Assembly (NCBI RefSeq): GCF_900113415.1
Contig: NZ_FOPH01000008.1
Coordinates: 1 to 64,000 of the forward strand
DNA length: 64,000 nucleotides
Direction of reading: 5' to 3'
Source of the DNA: Oribacterium sp. WCC10
GTDB taxonomy: Bacteria > Bacillota > Clostridia > Lachnospirales > Lachnospiraceae
Shown: positions 33,715 through 42,719 of the stretch, piece by piece
How positions within the stretch are numbered: the stretch's first letter is position 1
Layout of the letters: the number at the start of each line of letters is the position of its first letter
Made by a program: the position numbers and the translations under genes
The notes under the pieces: generated by a model
Databases searched by the model: none
What the model was told of the DNA's origin: nothing
The model's input: only the letters and a program-made list of their open reading frames with translations

Positions 33715-35751
33715 TCAGAGTACATAACTTTCTTCAAGATAAAGCTCAAGTCTTGATCTCAAAACCTGATTTTCTTCTTCATTTAGTTCTGGATCTGACC
33801 TCAAAACATAGACTGCATCTTCAGATGCTTTCTTAAGAAGCTCCTTGTCCTGATATATATCGGCAATGTTAAAGTCCAGTGCTCCGGACTGTCTTATACC
33901 AAAGATATCACCGGGACCTCTTAACTTCAGATCCTCTTCCGCGATATGGAAGCCATCGTTCGAAGAAGCAAGTATCTGAAGTCGTTCCTTGGATTTCTTT
34001 GAATCTGCCGAATCTACGAAGATGCAGTAGCTCTGATATCCGGATCGTCCTACACGGCCTCTCAGCTGATGCAGCTGTGCCAGTCCGAAGCGTTCTGCAT
34101 TTTCAACCATCATGACAGTTGAATTGGGAACATCTACACCGACTTCCACAACGGTTGTCGAAACCAGAATGTCTATCTCTTTATGCAGAAATCTGTCCAT
34201 GACTGCATCTTTTTCTTTCGGCTTCATCTTTCCGTGAAGCTTTTCGATAGATACTTCCTTTGGGAATACTTTTCTAAGTTTCGTAACATAATCTGTGACA
34301 TTCTCAAGATCCAACATATCATTTTCTTCGACCATTGGACAGATAATATAGGCCTGTCTTCCTTTTTTTATCTCATCGTAAATGAATTTATAGGCATTTT
34401 TCCTATAATCGGTATTTACAACAGCATTTTTGATCGGAAGTCTGTTGGACGGAAGCTCTTTGATCTGACTGACTTGCATATCCGCATACAAAAGTATGGC
34501 CAGTGTCCTTGGTATAGGAGTAGCCGACATCACCAGTGTATGAGGATTTTTACCTTTCCCGCTGAGTGTCTTTCGCTGGTTTACACCGAATCTGTGCTGT
34601 TCGTCTGTAACAACAAGAGCAAGATCATCGTATTCTACAGCATCCTGAAAAAGAGCATGTGTTCCGATGATAATATCGGCTTCATGACTCTTTATCTTTA
34701 GATAAGCCTGCTTTTTTTCTGAGGCCTTTAGTGAACCTGTTATGAGGACAACATTAAGACCAAAGACATTGTCATCGATGATCTTTTTGAGCTTGTCATA
34801 GTGTTGTGAAGCCAATATCTCTGTAGGAGCCATGATTGCTGCCTGGTGACCATTTAAAGCTGCTTCAAGGCAAGCTATGAAGGAGACGATGGTTTTGCCG
34901 GAACCGACATCTCCCTGAAGCAGACGATTCATGATAAAGCCTGATGACATGTCACTACGGATGTCAGACACGGCCTGTTTCTGCCCTTCTGTCAATGAAA
35001 ATGGCAGGGCTTTGATGAATTCGTCTATACGTTTTGATTTTTTTATAAGAAATGCTGACTTCAGTTCTTCTGTACTGTTTTTTTTCTTTACCAAAGCAAG
35101 AGAAAAAAGGAACAGTTCATTGTAGGCCAGCCTCTCGCGGGCCTTCCTGAAGTCATCCATGGACTTTGGCAGATGTATACCTGATATGGCCGCCTTCATA
35201 TCAAGTAGTCCCCGATTGTACCTTATGGCAGAAGGAATGAAATCGGGGCGATACTCGGCAATTTCAAGAACCTGTCTGACAGCTTTTAGTATTGCAGTAT
35301 TGGAAAGTCCTTTAACCTGACTGTACACAGGCTCAAGAGTACCGGTTTTTCCGGAATAATCCTGTGGTGTAAAGATCTTCGGCTGATTCATGGTCTTCTG
35401 CCCTTTGTAGGTTCCTGTTTTACCCATAAATACAAATACAGATCCGGATTTCAGAGTATTCCTTAGAAAAGGTGCATTGAACCAGGTGAGCTTCATTTTG
35501 CCGCTGATGTCATGTATATATACAGTTGTCATGTTAAGACCATGAAGATTGATGACGGAGGCATCCTTTTCCACTATACCTTTTACAGCCTGAATCTCAC
35601 CTTCATTGATAGCTTCGATGGGAACGGGCTGATCGTAATTCAGATAAGTGTTTGGAAAAAAATACAGGAGATCCTGTATTGTGAATATCCCAAGCTTATT
35701 AAAAAGCTTTTCTGTTTTAGGGCCTATGCCCTTTAAATCGGTCAATGTCAT
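33715..35751 (-). CDS. recG: ATP-dependent DNA helicase RecG
   Basis: Branch-migrating helicase that remodels stalled forks and Holliday junctions. From MTLTDLKGIGPKTEKLF (678 residues) it shows the N-terminal wedge domain with OB fold, Walker A LLQGDVGSGKTIVSF near 285, the DEQHRFG box near 390 and the QLRGRVGRSGYQSYC motif near 555. The start at 35751 was chosen because the conserved RecG N-terminus begins there. The longer frame to 35880 crosses a terminator hairpin and a palindrome. The ribosome site is weak. Downstream lie rsmD and coaD. Confidence 0.95.
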   Translation of the reverse strand: MTLTDLKGIGPKTEKLFNKLGIFTIQDLLYFFPNTYLNYDQPVPIEAINEGEIQAVKGIVEKDASVINLHGLNMTTVYIHDISGKMKLTWFNAPFLRNTLKSGSVFVFMGKTGTYKGQKTMNQPKIFTPQDYSGKTGTLEPVYSQVKGLSNTAILKAVRQVLEIAEYRPDFIPSAIRYNRGLLDMKAAISGIHLPKSMDDFRKARERLAYNELFLFSLALVKKKNSTEELKSAFLIKKSKRIDEFIKALPFSLTEGQKQAVSDIRSDMSSGFIMNRLLQGDVGSGKTIVSFIACLEAALNGHQAAIMAPTEILASQHYDKLKKIIDDNVFGLNVVLITGSLKASEKKQAYLKIKSHEADIIIGTHALFQDAVEYDDLALVVTDEQHRFGVNQRKTLSGKGKNPHTLVMSATPIPRTLAILLYADMQVSQIKELPSNRLPIKNAVVNTDYRKNAYKFIYDEIKKGRQAYIICPMVEENDMLDLENVTDYVTKLRKVFPKEVSIEKLHGKMKPKEKDAVMDRFLHKEIDILVSTTVVEVGVDVPNSTVMMVENAERFGLAQLHQLRGRVGRSGYQSYCIFVDSADSKKSKERLQILASSNDGFHIAEEDLKLRGPGDIFGIRQSGALDFNIADIYQDKELLKKASEDAVYVLRSDPELNEEENQVLRSRLELYLEESYVL

Positions 35752-35791
35752 ATTTTTTAAACACCAATGCTTGAAATTCAGGTCAAGAGTA

Positions 35792-35821
35792 TAAAAACGC
35801 TCCTGAGAAGTCTCAGGAGCG
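35792..35821 (-). terminator. Terminator between fakA and recG
   Basis: Minus strand CGCTCCTGAGA / TCTCAGGAGCG with a 2-base loop (CT), followed by TTTTTAT. It ends the yloU-fakA unit about 40 bases before the recG start, so recG needs its own promoter or read-through. Confidence 0.8.
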
Positions 35822-35910
35822 AATGCTTCAAATAAATAAAAGTGATAAAAACAGTTCAAAACTAAGGACACACTGATCATATCAGTGTTATCTGCTTTTA
35901 TTCCATAGAT

Positions 35911-37614
35911 TTATTCAACGGATATGAAGTAATAGTAAATAGGCTGTCCACCGTACTGAAGCTCAGTTTCTACTGAAGGATACTTGTTTCTGATAGTGGA
36001 TGCAATCTTTTCAGCGTCCTCTTCCTTTACATCTTTTCCGTAATAGATGGTAACTATCTCGGATTCACTGTTTACCATCTTTGAAACTGCTTCGGAAATA
36101 GCATGATCGATACTCTTCTGTACAGAAAGAAGTCCGTCATCACCGATAACCATGATGTCGTTTTCCTCTATAGGATGTCCATCGATGGTGGTATTACGTA
36201 CTGCATATGTAACCTCTGCTGAATTGACGCACTCTGATGCATCCTTCATGGCTTCGTAATTCTCTTCTGCTGTCATATCAGGGCTGAAACTGATCATGGC
36301 CGATATGCCTTGAGGTATAGTTTTTGTAGGAACAACGATGATGGTCTTATCCTCAATGATATCCTTGGCCTGATTTGCTGCAAGAATGATGTTCTTGTTG
36401 TTTGGAAGAACAAATACAGTCTTGGCATTTACCAGATTACATGCATTTAATATATCTTCAGTAGAAGGGTTCATGGTCTGTCCGCCTTCGATGACATAGT
36501 CCACACCTACACCCTTAAAGATTTCAGTGAGACCCTCTCCTGCTGAAACAGAGATGAATCCAAAGTCCTTTGCGGGACCAAGATCCTTAGGTGCCTCTTC
36601 TTTTTCTTCGGCCTTTTCCTTCTCGGCAATCTTTGATGCGTCCTTAATAAGAACTTCATTGTGTTCGAGACGCATATTGTCTACTTTCATCTTGGAAAGG
36701 AAGCCCATGCTGAGGCCTTTTTCAAAAGCGTTACCCGGATGATTTGTGTGTACATGAACCTTGATGATGTTTTCATCTGAGAAACATACAATGGAATCAC
36801 CAACACCGTTTAGCCACTCTCTGAGACTGTCAACTTCTTCGTCGGTAAATTCATGATCTCCGTTAACCATGAATTCGGTACAATAACCAAACTTTATGTC
36901 AGCAGTGGAAATCTCTCCACGTGATTTTCGCTCAGTTACAGGAACTGCTGCAGAAGATGGATCAACTTCAGAAAGATCGATATCGATCTTTTCGCCCTTG
37001 ACAGAAGCAAGTGCACCTTTAACTACAGTCATAAGACCCTGTCCGCCTGAATCCACAACCCCGGCTTCTTTAAGTACAGGAAGCATATCAGGTGTTTTTG
37101 CAAGTACTTCATCACCATATGCGATGACTTTCTCAAGCATTGTAATGGTATCATCGTCAGAAACAGACAACTCTGTGATACGATCTGCCATTCCCTTGGC
37201 AACAGTAAGTATGGTACCCTCTTTCGGCTTCATAACAGCCTTATAAGCAGTTTCAATAGCTCGATTGAATGCTCTTGCAAGTACAAGATTGTCGATTGTG
37301 CCTGCAGAAGCATTTTCACGGATTTCTTTTGTGAAACCACGAATCAGCTGACTCAGGATAACGCCTGAATTTCCTCTGGCGCCACGTAATGATCCGCTGG
37401 CCATAGCCTTGGCAACATTATCGATGGTTGGCTCGGAAATAGCAGCCACTTCACGTGCAGCTGACATGATTGTCATAGTCATATTAGTTCCTGTATCGCC
37501 ATCCGGTACAGGGAATACATTGAGTTCGTTGATGTAATCTTTATTGGCGTTAAGATTGCTGGCGCCGGCAAGAAAAGCATTTTGCAATGCTTTTGCATCA
37601 ATTTGATTACCCAC
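35911..37614 (-). CDS. fakA: DAK2/DegV-like fatty acid kinase subunit, GTG start
   Basis: Probable ATP-binding subunit of fatty acid kinase, which phosphorylates exogenous fatty acids held by FakB proteins. Residues 1-200 form a DhaL/DAK2 domain with the ATP/Mg loop NVFPVPDGDTGTNMTMTI near 28-45 and SLRGARGNSGVILSQL near 73. A middle domain and a DegV-like C-terminal domain follow (567 residues in all). The start is GTG at 37614 with AGGAGG 8 bases upstream. It follows the Asp23-family gene by 25 bases, as yloU-yloV do in Bacillus. No fakB is in this window. Confidence 0.88.
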   Translation of the reverse strand: MGNQIDAKALQNAFLAGASNLNANKDYINELNVFPVPDGDTGTNMTMTIMSAAREVAAISEPTIDNVAKAMASGSLRGARGNSGVILSQLIRGFTKEIRENASAGTIDNLVLARAFNRAIETAYKAVMKPKEGTILTVAKGMADRITELSVSDDDTITMLEKVIAYGDEVLAKTPDMLPVLKEAGVVDSGGQGLMTVVKGALASVKGEKIDIDLSEVDPSSAAVPVTERKSRGEISTADIKFGYCTEFMVNGDHEFTDEEVDSLREWLNGVGDSIVCFSDENIIKVHVHTNHPGNAFEKGLSMGFLSKMKVDNMRLEHNEVLIKDASKIAEKEKAEEKEEAPKDLGPAKDFGFISVSAGEGLTEIFKGVGVDYVIEGGQTMNPSTEDILNACNLVNAKTVFVLPNNKNIILAANQAKDIIEDKTIIVVPTKTIPQGISAMISFSPDMTAEENYEAMKDASECVNSAEVTYAVRNTTIDGHPIEENDIMVIGDDGLLSVQKSIDHAISEAVSKMVNSESEIVTIYYGKDVKEEDAEKIASTIRNKYPSVETELQYGGQPIYYYFISVE

Positions 37615-37639
37615 AGGTAATTCCTCCTTTAAACTACTG

Positions 37640-37999
37640 TCAGTCGATCACTCTTACACCTTCAACGAAGATATGAACATCTTTAACCTTCATGCCGGTG
37701 TATTCTTCAACTTTGAATCTGACATTTTCAATTAGATTGTCAGCAACAGCTCTGATGCTGACCCCGTATGCAACGATAATGTGGAAATCAAGAGATATTT
37801 CGTTATTCTCAATATTTACCTTGATGCCCTTGGTAAGGCTCTCACGCTTAAGAAGCTTAACGAGTCCGCCAGACTGGTAAGAAACCTTAGCCATACCAAC
37901 GATACCAAAACACTCTATAGCGGTAGTTCCTGCATAGGTAGCAATAACATCAGGATCGATCTGAATTTCACCCAGTTTGGATGCAATTGTTCCTTTCAT
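37640..37999 (-). CDS. Asp23/Gls24 family protein (YloU-like)
   Basis: A 119-residue Asp23/Gls24-family protein, a group linked to the cell envelope and alkaline or general stress; the molecular role is unclear. It reads GEIQIDPDVIATYAGTTAIECFGIVGM at the N-terminus, DFHIIVAYGVSIRAVADNLIE in the middle and VKDVHIFVEGVRVID at the end, matching the family throughout. It forms a unit with fakA downstream. A promoter with an extended -10 lies 48 bases upstream. Confidence 0.9.
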   Translation of the reverse strand: MKGTIASKLGEIQIDPDVIATYAGTTAIECFGIVGMAKVSYQSGGLVKLLKRESLTKGIKVNIENNEISLDFHIIVAYGVSIRAVADNLIENVRFKVEEYTGMKVKDVHIFVEGVRVID

Positions 38000-38046
38000 A
38001 TAGTACCTCCAGAAAAAATTTTATATATCATAATAAAGCAAGCCTC

Positions 38047-38075
38047 ATTATAGCATATAAACTGTAACGATGCAC
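38047..38075 (-). promoter_or_regulatory. Promoter of the yloU-fakA unit
   Basis: Minus strand GTGCAT (38070-38075), a 17-base spacer ending in TGC, then TATAAT (38047-38052): an extended -10 promoter placed directly after the rpmB terminator. Confidence 0.7.
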
Positions 38076-38102
38076 TCTATCTTTGGCTTTGCTGGTATGC
38101 AT

Positions 38103-38139
38103 GAAAAAAGGGTATTACGAAATGATCGTAATACCCTGT
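38103..38139 (-). terminator. Terminator of rpmB
   Basis: Minus strand CAGGGTATTACGATC / TCGTAATACCC, followed by TTTTTT, 25 bases past the rpmB stop. Confidence 0.9.
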
Positions 38140-38164
38140 CATACATCAATTAGACGATCCTGCA

Positions 38165-38383
38165 TCAAGCGTTTGCTTCTACAGTCTTAGATGTACCGAT
38201 TGCACGCTGTACTTTGCCTGATCTTAAGCAGGAAGTACATACATACATCTTCTTTGTACCGCCATTTACCATAACTCTAACAGACTTGATGTTAGCCTTC
38301 CAGACCTTGTTTGATCTTCTATGTGAATGGCTTACCTTATTTCCGAAGTGAACTGCCTTCTCACAAACTGCGCATTTTGCCAT
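38165..38383 (-). CDS. rpmB: 50S ribosomal protein L28, zinc-binding type
   Basis: Large-subunit ribosomal protein. The 72 residues start MAKCAVCEKAVHFGNKVSHSHRRSN and continue with VMVNGGTKKMYVCTSCLRSGKV. The pairs CAVC and CTSC are the four zinc ligands of the cysteine-containing (C+) form of L28. A 10-residue tail beyond the usual 62 ends VEANA. It is monocistronic, with its own promoter, a strong GGGAGG and a terminator. Confidence 0.97.
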   Translation of the reverse strand: MAKCAVCEKAVHFGNKVSHSHRRSNKVWKANIKSVRVMVNGGTKKMYVCTSCLRSGKVQRAIGTSKTVEANA

Positions 38384-38440
38384 GGTTGCACCTCCCTTTC
38401 ACAATAATCGAATCAGTTTTCCTGAATTCGCGACTCAAAT

Positions 38441-38469
38441 ATCCTAGCAAAAAACAACAAATAATGCAA
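38441..38469 (-). promoter_or_regulatory. Promoter of rpmB
   Basis: Minus strand TTGCAT (38464-38469), a 17-base spacer ending TTGC, then TAGGAT (38441-38446). Confidence 0.7.
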
Positions 38470-38503
38470 GTCTTATTTGATTAAAAATGAGATTTTTATT
38501 TTA

Positions 38504-38911
38504 TTAAAATTCAGATTTTTTTGCCATATCCTGTGCAACGATTTCTGCCTTTTTGGAAACTCTGCTACCACCGGTTATTTTGTCAATGGTATCAGGCAGC
38601 ATATCAAGAATTTTGGTAAATGCATCCTGATTCTTAATATTAATAAGCTTGCAGTTTCCATTTTGTAAAATCAGAACTGCTGTTGGGGTGATTTTTGAAC
38701 TAAGAGCACCGGCCCCACCGTCGCCCTTTCCTCCGTTCTGAGGCTTGGCAAAACCGCCCGCACCCATTCCACAGCTTACTTCAATGAGTGGAATCAAAGT
38801 GGCATCCCCGACTTTAACAGGTTCACCTACTACTGTTTTTGAATTGACAAATCCATCCATTCCCTGAAACAGAGAATCGAGAATATCTTTAACATTGTTT
38901 TGGTCAGCCAT
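38504..38911 (-). CDS. gerW: GerW family sporulation protein (YtfJ-like)
   Basis: A 135-residue protein of the GerW/YtfJ family, linked in Bacillus to spores and L-alanine germination; it is also found in Clostridia that are not obviously spore-forming. The diagnostic parts are VVGEPVKVGDATLIPLIEVSCGMGAGG, a Gly/Lys-rich loop, and GGAGALSSKITPTAVLIL. Its start overlaps the end of the upstream DUF2953 gene by 8 bases, the same ytfI-ytfJ order as in Bacillus, which indicates translational coupling. Confidence 0.9.
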   Translation of the reverse strand: MADQNNVKDILDSLFQGMDGFVNSKTVVGEPVKVGDATLIPLIEVSCGMGAGGFAKPQNGGKGDGGAGALSSKITPTAVLILQNGNCKLINIKNQDAFTKILDMLPDTIDKITGGSRVSKKAEIVAQDMAKKSEF

Positions 38912-40193
38912 CGGTGTCCTCCTTAAAATGATTTATGACAACTTGTCGTATTCTTTTATTTAAAAACATGTCTATAAGAGCTATCAAAAGATGAATAAGC
39001 CTTATATGACCTTTGAAATATACATCTCCGGTGAGTACAGATCTGTCAAACACAGGTTCAATTGTTAAATTCTCTCCATATAAAGGATACAGAAGACTTA
39101 TATACATCAAGGCACTTCCTGTAGAAGCCGGATCATCCGAACCATATGTGATGTTACCGTTTAGTTTTCTGAAGCGATAATGCTTAAGCATATATTTGGT
39201 ATCCTTAAGTATAAGCCTTACAGCTTTCTGATTTTCTTCATCATTTATATGGGCTTTGAAAACTTTTATCTTCTTGGAAACTCTATCTATTTTATCAATT
39301 AAAGAATTAAATTTCCCGTTTATTTTTTCCGAAAATGATGTTTCAGCCGAGGTATCTTCAGATGCTTGAGCTGATGTATCATTAGAAAATTCTGCTGATG
39401 GATTCGAGGATGATTTTACTGTAGATTCTTTAGAATACTCTGTTAATGTATCAGCAGTTGATTCTTTGCAGGATAGTCCGCTTGCTGCATCTCCGGATGC
39501 ATTATCCGGTTCGTTTTTGCAGTATTCCGTTAATCCGTCCGTAGATAATTTTATCGATGCATCTCCTGACGATTCAGCTTTTATATCTGCAGTTGATTCA
39601 GTTAAGGTATCTGATGCTGAATCTTTTGAAACATCGCCCTCAGATTTTGATTTGACTGTCTGGCCGGAATCCATGATATCTTTGGTGGTATTGTATTCAT
39701 TGGCTGGACTCTGATTAATACTCTGTGAGGAATTATCATCCTGCTTGGAAACTATAGTAGATACCTGCCGATTTATTTTTTTTGATTCTTCTATAGTACT
39801 GATACCGTCTGATTCGGTTGAAATTTTATTATTTTCAATTGAATCATCTTTTTTATCTGCTGTTTTGGCATCATCTTCCGATACGTCATAAGATTCATCG
39901 GAATCGGAAGATATATCATCATTTTCGTTATCATTTGAATCTATGAGCTTTAACCATAGAAAATCAAGGCTCATTTTGAATCCTTCAGGGTCATACAGTG
40001 CATTAAATCTAAGTGCTTTAAACAGCCAACCGGCTGTGAATGTCAGGCGATAATCTTCAGGTGTTTCCTTTTTGTAGCTTTTTGACTGATAACGTATCGG
40101 GACTAATAGTATTGCGCCTAAAATAATAAAAATAAGCAATAAAAAAACGAGGAGTACAATGCCTATGACCTTTAGTATTGTCAGGACAATCAT
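38904..40193 (-). CDS. DUF2953 (YtfI-like) membrane protein with long acidic Ser-rich insert
   Basis: A 429-residue protein of unknown function. Residues about 4-33 are one transmembrane helix (ILKVIGIVLLVFLLLIFIILG). Residues about 85-285 are a low-complexity Ser/Asp/Glu/Thr-rich stretch with many Ser-Asp and Thr-Ala repeats (SADIKAESS, STADTLTEYS), presumably disordered. The C-terminal 145 residues contain the DUF2953 core with RKLNGNITYGSDDPASTGSAL. The insert is far longer than in the Bacillus homologue, by recall. AGGAGG precedes the ATG, and a MITE-like element begins 36 bases upstream. Confidence 0.78.
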   Translation of the reverse strand: MIVLTILKVIGIVLLVFLLLIFIILGAILLVPIRYQSKSYKKETPEDYRLTFTAGWLFKALRFNALYDPEGFKMSLDFLWLKLIDSNDNENDDISSDSDESYDVSEDDAKTADKKDDSIENNKISTESDGISTIEESKKINRQVSTIVSKQDDNSSQSINQSPANEYNTTKDIMDSGQTVKSKSEGDVSKDSASDTLTESTADIKAESSGDASIKLSTDGLTEYCKNEPDNASGDAASGLSCKESTADTLTEYSKESTVKSSSNPSAEFSNDTSAQASEDTSAETSFSEKINGKFNSLIDKIDRVSKKIKVFKAHINDEENQKAVRLILKDTKYMLKHYRFRKLNGNITYGSDDPASTGSALMYISLLYPLYGENLTIEPVFDRSVLTGDVYFKGHIRLIHLLIALIDMFLNKRIRQVVINHFKEDTDG

Positions 40194-40228
40194 TCATGCC
40201 TCCTCGTTTAGTGATTATTATAATTAAA

Positions 40229-40497
40229 TGACGTGAGTGTCAAAGGTGTTTACCACTCACTGATTAGTGCCAACGCACACAATCGTGTGCATAGAGCAGG
40301 AATCCTTTCAGATTCCTTTGAAGCACTCAAAGCCGCGTGGCTCCTTCGATTAAAAATCGAAGGCAGTTGTCTGCTGAATACTCAAACTTGAGTCCTTTTG
40401 CTATGAAAAACGACTACGTTATTTGTGTTCGGGCGGGTCATAAAGTCTCAAATCAACGTGCAAGCAAGTGATTTGGTTCTTTTGGCCCTTACATCAT
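40229..40497 (+). mobile_element. MITE-like palindromic element, full copy 2
   Basis: A 269-base core of the same length and order of hairpins as the copy at 17941-18209, with about a dozen or more substitutions. Here CCTTCGATT / AATCGAAGG is a perfect stem where copy 1 has a mismatch. It begins TGACGTGAGTGTCAAAGGTG and ends CCCTTACATCA. It occupies most of the gap between the DUF2953 gene and the small gene at 40620; the remainder, 40498-40619, shows nothing recognisable. Confidence 0.8.
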
Positions 40498-40619
40498 ATT
40501 ATTAAATTCCTTTTGACAGATTTATACAACCAGTCAAGTTGAATTATCTGATGAAAATCTGGGTATATTATACGGATATACCAATGAAACTCAAAAGAAA
40601 CAATTCACATTTACAGCAC

Positions 40620-40895
40620 TTATGGCTGCAAATCACTTCTTGAAAGTATCATCCTTGTGACACACTCTACAGCATCTTTATAACCGTATCCTATTCCTAG
40701 TACTTCTACGTCATCTGTATCGAGCCGTGGATTCAAAAACATGGCCTGATTATAGATTTCGTAAAGATTAGGGCTCTTTGCTTCTATGATGACATAGGCA
40801 CCGGGCTGAAAATGTCTCTTGCGAAGATTTTCAAGTATATATTGCTTTCGTTTTCCGGCATGTCTGCCCCAATACAGATTTTTTGAGAAAATCAT
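40620..40895 (-). CDS. Conserved-looking hypothetical protein (91 residues)
   Basis: Not recognised. The 91 residues are soluble, with a basic N-terminus (YWGRHAGKRKQYILENLRKR), a central strand GAYVIIEAKSPNLYEIYNQA, then DDVEVLGIGYGYKDAVECVTRMI. It starts 12 bases after pgsA and is the last gene of the yicC-gmk-rpoZ-rimO-pgsA unit. Intact frame, operon position and normal composition support a real gene. Confidence 0.65.
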   Translation of the reverse strand: MIFSKNLYWGRHAGKRKQYILENLRKRHFQPGAYVIIEAKSPNLYEIYNQAMFLNPRLDTDDVEVLGIGYGYKDAVECVTRMILSRSDLQP

Positions 40896-40906
40896 GTGCG
40901 AACCCT

Positions 40907-41449
40907 TTACATACCGCCTTCAGTTATGACGCGGATGTTCTTTGCCATGTAATCTACCAGCGATACTATGGTGAGTACCAGCGCTATAAGTGCAATGATA
41001 GCAGTGACAGTACTTAATACCGGTATATTGATGATCAAAAGTATAACAGTTAACATCTGGAAGGTTGTTTTGAATTTACCCCACCAGGATGCCGCTATAA
41101 CTATTCCGTTGTCTGCTGCCACAAGTCTGAATCCTGAGATGATAAACTCTCTTGCAATGATGATGATAACATACCATGCAGGGAGCTGATCCAGTTCTAT
41201 AAGACATATAAGTGCAGAGCAAACAAGAAGCTTGTCTGCCAAAGGATCCATAAACTTTCCAAAATCAGTTACAAGCTGCTGTTTGCGGGCAATCTGACCA
41301 TCCAAAAAATCCGTAAAAGATGCGAGACAGAAAACTATCAGCGCAGCTATACGCAATGTCTGATCCTGACCACCTTTATATAGTAATAAAACTACAAATA
41401 TCGGAATCATGACGACACGAAGCAGTGTCAGTTTGTTAGGTAAGTTCAT
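40907..41449 (-). CDS. pgsA: CDP-diacylglycerol-glycerol-3-phosphate 3-phosphatidyltransferase
   Basis: Integral membrane enzyme making phosphatidylglycerophosphate, the committed step to phosphatidylglycerol. The 180 residues carry the CDP-alcohol phosphotransferase signature D-x2-D-G-x2-A-R-x8-G-x3-D-x3-D in TDFLDGQIARKQQL..DFGKFMDPLADKLL (near 47-74), and about five hydrophobic helices. Its ATG shares one base with the rimO stop codon (TGATG), so the two are translationally coupled. Confidence 0.95.
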   Translation of the reverse strand: MNLPNKLTLLRVVMIPIFVVLLLYKGGQDQTLRIAALIVFCLASFTDFLDGQIARKQQLVTDFGKFMDPLADKLLVCSALICLIELDQLPAWYVIIIIAREFIISGFRLVAADNGIVIAASWWGKFKTTFQMLTVILLIINIPVLSTVTAIIALIALVLTIVSLVDYMAKNIRVITEGGM

Positions 41450-42717
41450 CAGATACGTTCTCCAATCAGATCATATCCATCTGTATCAACGATATGACAA
41501 TCAATCATATCACCGGATAATTTGTTGTTATATTCTCCTGCATCTACATATACCACGCTGTCAATGTCGGGATTGTCCATATATGAACGGGTGATATACA
41601 TATTATTTTCCGGATCATAGCCCATGACGATAACTCTCAGATCCCTGCCTATCTGCTCTTTTGCCTTTTCAAAAGCGATAGTCTGCTGGATTCTCATGAT
41701 CTCGTCCTGACGCTGAAGCTTGATCTTTTCAGGTACCTGTCCATCCATTTCAGATGCAGCTGTACCCTCTTCCTGAGAGTAAGGGAATGCTCCAAGACGG
41801 TCAAATCGCATTTCTTTGACGAAATCCTTCAATATCTCAAAATCTTCATCTGTCTCGCCCGGGAAACCGGTTATGAGAGTTGTACGTAACGCAATATCAG
41901 GAATAGCCTTTCTGAGTGCTGCGATACGCTCTTTGAGTTCGGCCTGTCTGGTACGTCTGTGCATGTTCTTGAGAATATTGTCTGAAGCATGCTGGATAGG
42001 TATATCAAGGTAATTAACTACCTTCTTGTTATCACGGATGGTCTCTATGAGCTCATCTGTGATTTCTTCTGGATAACAATACAGAATACGTATCCATTCG
42101 ATACCGTCTATTTCAGAAAGCTTATTGAGAAGTTCCGGAAGAGCCTTCTTGTGATAAAGATCCACTCCATAAAGAGTGGTCTCCTGTGCAACAAGAATCA
42201 GTTCTTTAGTGCCGTTTTCTGCAAGCTGTTTTGCCTCGTCGAGAAGATGTTCCATGGGAACAGAACGATAATGACCTCTGAGGCTTGGAATAATGCAATA
42301 AGTACAATACTTGTCACATCCCTCGGCGATCTTCAGGTATGAAGTATAATTGTCGGAATCAGCAACTCTTGCAAGCTGAACATCCAGTTTTTCAACGTAA
42401 TCCTTTACACCCATGACTTCATCAACTTCCGGCATCTCTTTTCTGATCTGGTCTTTATAACGTTCAACCAGACATCCTGCCACGATTAGTTTCTGAAGTT
42501 TACCGTTTTCTTTATATTCGCCCATCTCAAGGATGGTATTGATACTTTCTTCCTTGGCATCACCTATGAAAGAACAGGTATTGATGACTGCAATGTCGGC
42601 ATCAGCGGGATCATCTGTAAGCTCTGAACCCGGATACTTCTCGAGAAGATTGCTGAGCATCTTCTCACTATCTACTCTGTTCTTGTCGCAGCCAAGTGAT
42701 ATCATGTGAATCTTCAT
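41449..42717 (-). CDS. rimO: Ribosomal protein S12 methylthiotransferase
   Basis: Radical SAM enzyme that methylthiolates an aspartate of ribosomal protein S12. The 422 residues have the N-terminal cluster cysteines (SLGCDKNRVDSEKM, INTCSFIGDA, VAGCLVERY), the radical SAM motif C-x3-C-x2-C in GCDKYCTYCIIP near 140 and a C-terminal TRAM domain. KNRVDSE, rather than the NSRDSE type of MiaB, favours RimO. It is located between rpoZ (2-base gap) and pgsA (1-base overlap). The rimO-pgsA pair is common in Clostridia. Confidence 0.94.
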   Translation of the reverse strand: MKIHMISLGCDKNRVDSEKMLSNLLEKYPGSELTDDPADADIAVINTCSFIGDAKEESINTILEMGEYKENGKLQKLIVAGCLVERYKDQIRKEMPEVDEVMGVKDYVEKLDVQLARVADSDNYTSYLKIAEGCDKYCTYCIIPSLRGHYRSVPMEHLLDEAKQLAENGTKELILVAQETTLYGVDLYHKKALPELLNKLSEIDGIEWIRILYCYPEEITDELIETIRDNKKVVNYLDIPIQHASDNILKNMHRRTRQAELKERIAALRKAIPDIALRTTLITGFPGETDEDFEILKDFVKEMRFDRLGAFPYSQEEGTAASEMDGQVPEKIKLQRQDEIMRIQQTIAFEKAKEQIGRDLRVIVMGYDPENNMYITRSYMDNPDIDSVVYVDAGEYNNKLSGDMIDCHIVDTDGYDLIGERI

Positions 42718-42719
42718 GC

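Noticed and set aside
35752-35880. N-terminal extension of RecG by 43 residues
   Set aside because: The extension crosses a strong terminator hairpin and a palindrome, while the conserved RecG N-terminus starts at 35751.
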